8,277 nucleotides of DNA, taken from assembly GCA_021784265.1 (NCBI GenBank), contig JAJXTA010000095.1, positions 1 through 8,277 of the forward strand, in the 5' to 3' direction. The first letter of the stretch is position 1. Each line of letters begins with the position of its first letter. Origin of the DNA: a bacterium. GTDB taxonomy: Bacteria > Verrucomicrobiota > Verrucomicrobiia > Limisphaerales > J093. The notes beneath the pieces are model-generated. The model ran no database searches, was not told where the DNA came from, and saw nothing but the letters and a program-made list of their open reading frames with translations. A program made the position numbers and the translations under genes. This document shows positions 6,196 to 8,277 of the stretch, in pieces.

Positions 6196-8277
6196 TTAAA
6201 AGTTGAGCCGCAGGCTGGCGGTGAAAGTGCGGCCGAAGGGAAGCTCGGGGAGGTAATTGAGCGGACTGAGCTGATAGTTCTGATCGGTGAGGTTGACCAC
6301 CCCGAGCCGCAGCTCCGCGCGGCGATGATCCCAGCGGTAGCCAACGAAGAAGTTCTGTTGCCAGAAGCTGTCCCCGGGCTCGTCCGGGGTGTAGCCACGA
6401 TTGCTCTGGCGGTACCAGTCCGAGGACCACTCGGCGAAGAACCCACTCTCGTGGTTAAAGAGCAGGTAGAGCTGCAGGTGCCCCAAGACCGAGTGTTCAT
6501 TCTGGGTCAAGGCCGTGGCCCCCGGGACGGCGAGGCTCAGGCCGGGAAAGGCGCCATGAAAGACCGCCTCGCTCAGCGAGTAGCGCGCCCCGGTGGACCA
6601 CCGCCGGCCCAACAGTTGATCCACATACGCCGTCAGCGTGCGCTCGCGGAAGTCGAGGTTCTGCCCCAGGCTGCTGGCCGCGTCCGGGATGGGGAGGGCG
6701 GTGGCGTTGGTGAACACCCCGACCGTCCGGTCCCCCAAGGAGCGGAGCAACTCGGCGCTCACACCGAAGTAGGTGCTCGACCGGAGGCTTTGATCGAAGC
6801 CGACGCTATAGGTTTGGAACCGCGTGCCCGGCGCCAAACCGGCCGCGGACTCGGGGAGCAGGCTGCGGAAGGCATCGGTGAAGCCCGCGATCTGCGTGGG
6901 CTCGAGCCGGACGCTGTTGTCGAAGTAGAGCCCGCCCAAGGACCGGGTGTAGGCGGCGCGGAGCAAGCCACCGTGCCACGGCTCCAGCGTCAGTCCAACC
7001 TTCGGCCCGAAGAGGGAGCGATGGTCTTGGCTGGCGACGACGGGAGGGAGATCGACGTTGGCGGGGAACGAGAGGTCTTCGTAGCTCAGGCCGCCCATAA
7101 ACTGCAGCGGCTCCCAGGGATGCCATTGGTAGTAGGCGTAGCCGTTGAGGCGCTGAAAGTTGGGCGCGACATCCTGGGCGCTTACCACGCCGGTTGGCCC
7201 CCGGCTCAAGGTCGCGGCGGTCGCCACCGATCCGGACTGGTAACGGGCGCCAATAATGAAGCCTTGCTTGGGGGTCTCCCACAGTTGCTGGCCCTCGACG
7301 GAGTAAAGCGTAAAGGCGCTTTGCGACGCCAGGCTGAAGAACGGGTCGGTTTGAATGCTGGTGGGCACGCCGGCGGTTTGCCGCAAGAACAGGACATTGG
7401 GGCGCGGATCCTGCAGCGTGAGCACGTCGCTGAGGCGGCCGGCCAGGAACAAGGTGTGGCTGCTCGGCGACCACTCGCGATGGTAGCCAAGGTACACATT
7501 GGGTTCCTGAACCTCGGTCACGCGCAGGCCCATGTCCGCCGCGGCCGGGTTGTAGTACTCCGCCACGTCGCCGCCGGTGGAGCGGAGGTCCGTGGTCTGC
7601 ACATAGACGCTATCTTGGGGAGTGAGTTGTTGTTTGGCTTGGAAGGAGAAGGAGCGCGAATCCAGGTCCTCGTTGGGGCGCTGGCCGTGCTGGGAGAGGT
7701 AGGCGGAGTCCACCGCGTAACTGAGCCCGTCCAAGCAGCCAAAAACCGAGCCGGCTTCGCTCCAGTCGCCTTGGCTATCGTACTGGGTCAGGGAGCTGAT
7801 CCCGAAGGGGCGGGTGTCGAAGTACTGGAGGTGATCCTGCTGCGACAGCACCTGCGAGAGATTGCCGCCGCCGGGCGGCGCCAGGAGGTTGGCCAGTAAC
7901 AACTCGCTCTCCCGCGGGGTTTCCAAACGCAGGTCCACGTGGGCCGGGTCTTCCTGCGCTTGCAGGCTTAACGACAGAAAGAGGTGTCCGGAGAAATCGC
8001 TGTAATCCTCCGTGATCGCGCGGCTGGCCGAGAGCTGGCTCACCTCGGTGAGGCCAGCCGTGTCGTACACGGCCGCCAAGTCAGCCCCGCGGATCGCCCG
8101 GTCGCGGTCCAGCCCAAGTCGGGAGCGGAAGACGCGCCGGTTATCGTTCAAATCGATCGAACGTTCGAGGTCCCGGACAGCATCGTTGACTTGGTTGACT
8201 TGGTGCCGGTGGAGCGCGGAGTAGAGCCAGGCGGTGGGATCGGAGGGATCGAGGTGTTCGGCCAGGGCGAAGTCCTT
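6196..8277 (-). CDS. C-terminal part of a TPR / outer-membrane beta-barrel protein (5' end outside window)
   Basis: The frame is open to the right edge, giving at least 693 residues. A TTG at 8151 should not be taken as the start, because the 42 upstream codons continue the same domain. Visible residues 1 to about 75 look like tetratricopeptide repeats (DPTAWLYSALHRHQ, then NDAVRDLERSIDLND, then a further helical pair around DLAAVYDTAGL). The remainder is rich in alternating polar/aromatic strands typical of an outer-membrane beta-barrel: SYAVDSAYLSQHGQRPNEDL, VYLGYHREWSPSSHTLFLAGRLSD, FFAEWSSDWYRQ. It ends in TFTASLRLNF with a terminal Phe, the usual outer-membrane assembly signal. LGVVNLTDQNYQLSP near the end resembles TonB-dependent receptor C-termini, but no plug domain is visible. 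From memory, related large TPR-barrel proteins occur in Verrucomicrobiota, some starting with a FecR-like domain; that part, if present, is outside the window. PgaA-like exporters also join TPR to a barrel, so an export or sensing role is possible. It is probably the first visible gene of a minus-strand unit with the kinase. Confidence 0.8.
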   Translation of the reverse strand, partial: KDFALAEHLDPSDPTAWLYSALHRHQVNQVNDAVRDLERSIDLNDNRRVFRSRLGLDRDRAIRGADLAAVYDTAGLTEVSQLSASRAITEDYSDFSGHLFLSLSLQAQEDPAHVDLRLETPRESELLLANLLAPPGGGNLSQVLSQQDHLQYFDTRPFGISSLTQYDSQGDWSEAGSVFGCLDGLSYAVDSAYLSQHGQRPNEDLDSRSFSFQAKQQLTPQDSVYVQTTDLRSTGGDVAEYYNPAAADMGLRVTEVQEPNVYLGYHREWSPSSHTLFLAGRLSDVLTLQDPRPNVLFLRQTAGVPTSIQTDPFFSLASQSAFTLYSVEGQQLWETPKQGFIIGARYQSGSVATAATLSRGPTGVVSAQDVAPNFQRLNGYAYYQWHPWEPLQFMGGLSYEDLSFPANVDLPPVVASQDHRSLFGPKVGLTLEPWHGGLLRAAYTRSLGGLYFDNSVRLEPTQIAGFTDAFRSLLPESAAGLAPGTRFQTYSVGFDQSLRSSTYFGVSAELLRSLGDRTVGVFTNATALPIPDAASSLGQNLDFRERTLTAYVDQLLGRRWSTGARYSLSEAVFHGAFPGLSLAVPGATALTQNEHSVLGHLQLYLLFNHESGFFAEWSSDWYRQSNRGYTPDEPGDSFWQQNFFVGYRWDHRRAELRLGVVNLTDQNYQLSPLNYLPELPFGRTFTASLRLNF

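Noticed and set aside
6166..6198. Perfect AGGAGG followed by ATG on the plus strand (and CCTCCT, anti-Shine-Dalgarno-like, on the minus strand)
   Set aside because: The plus-strand ATG at 6176 opens only seven codons before a stop, and the spacing to AGGAGG is too short. Most likely a coincidence in the spacer.
5884..7899. A 671-codon plus-strand open frame opposite the barrel and kinase genes
   Set aside because: It crosses two well-supported minus-strand genes and their spacer, and its translation is Gly/Arg/Pro/Ala-rich with no domain or signal. Long antisense frames are expected in GC-rich coding DNA.

Overview
The window is GC-rich DNA, apart from an AT-richer left edge. It holds three complete protein genes and one gene that runs off the right edge, with short spacers and no RNA genes, CRISPR array or recognisable transposase. 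A Tat-exported GH28-type beta-helix enzyme, a CHASE2 hybrid histidine kinase and a TPR/beta-barrel outer-membrane protein together suggest a Gram-negative, polysaccharide-using bacterium. My best guess is Verrucomicrobiota (Opitutus-like) or a neighbouring phylum. This rests on general resemblance of the proteins, not on a search.

Layout: 1-184 is non-coding, with an AT-rich palindrome and hairpin at its left end. 185-1360 (+) is a secreted serine hydrolase of the beta-lactamase/DD-peptidase fold. It converges on 1424-3088 (-), a GH28/pectin-lyase-fold protein; a GC hairpin lies in the 63-base gap. Upstream of the GH28 gene on the same strand are the sensor kinase (3166-6018, -) and the 3' part of a large TPR plus beta-barrel gene (6196-8277, -, 5' end outside the window).

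The three minus-strand genes read in the order barrel protein, kinase, GH28, with gaps of 177 and 77 bases. They could form one transcription unit. Both gaps contain perfect inverted repeats. The larger gap has three hairpins placed end to end, plus a competing longer-range pairing that could act as a processing, attenuation or termination element. A plausible but unproven reading is an envelope module: an outer-membrane barrel with a periplasmic TPR part, an inner-membrane kinase with a large periplasmic CHASE2 sensor, and an exported carbohydrate-active enzyme. No response regulator with an output domain is visible, so the kinase's target lies elsewhere.

The most interesting points are this gene set, the nested hairpins between the barrel and kinase genes, the GH28 protein's lack of two canonical active-site motifs, and the repeat-like left edge.
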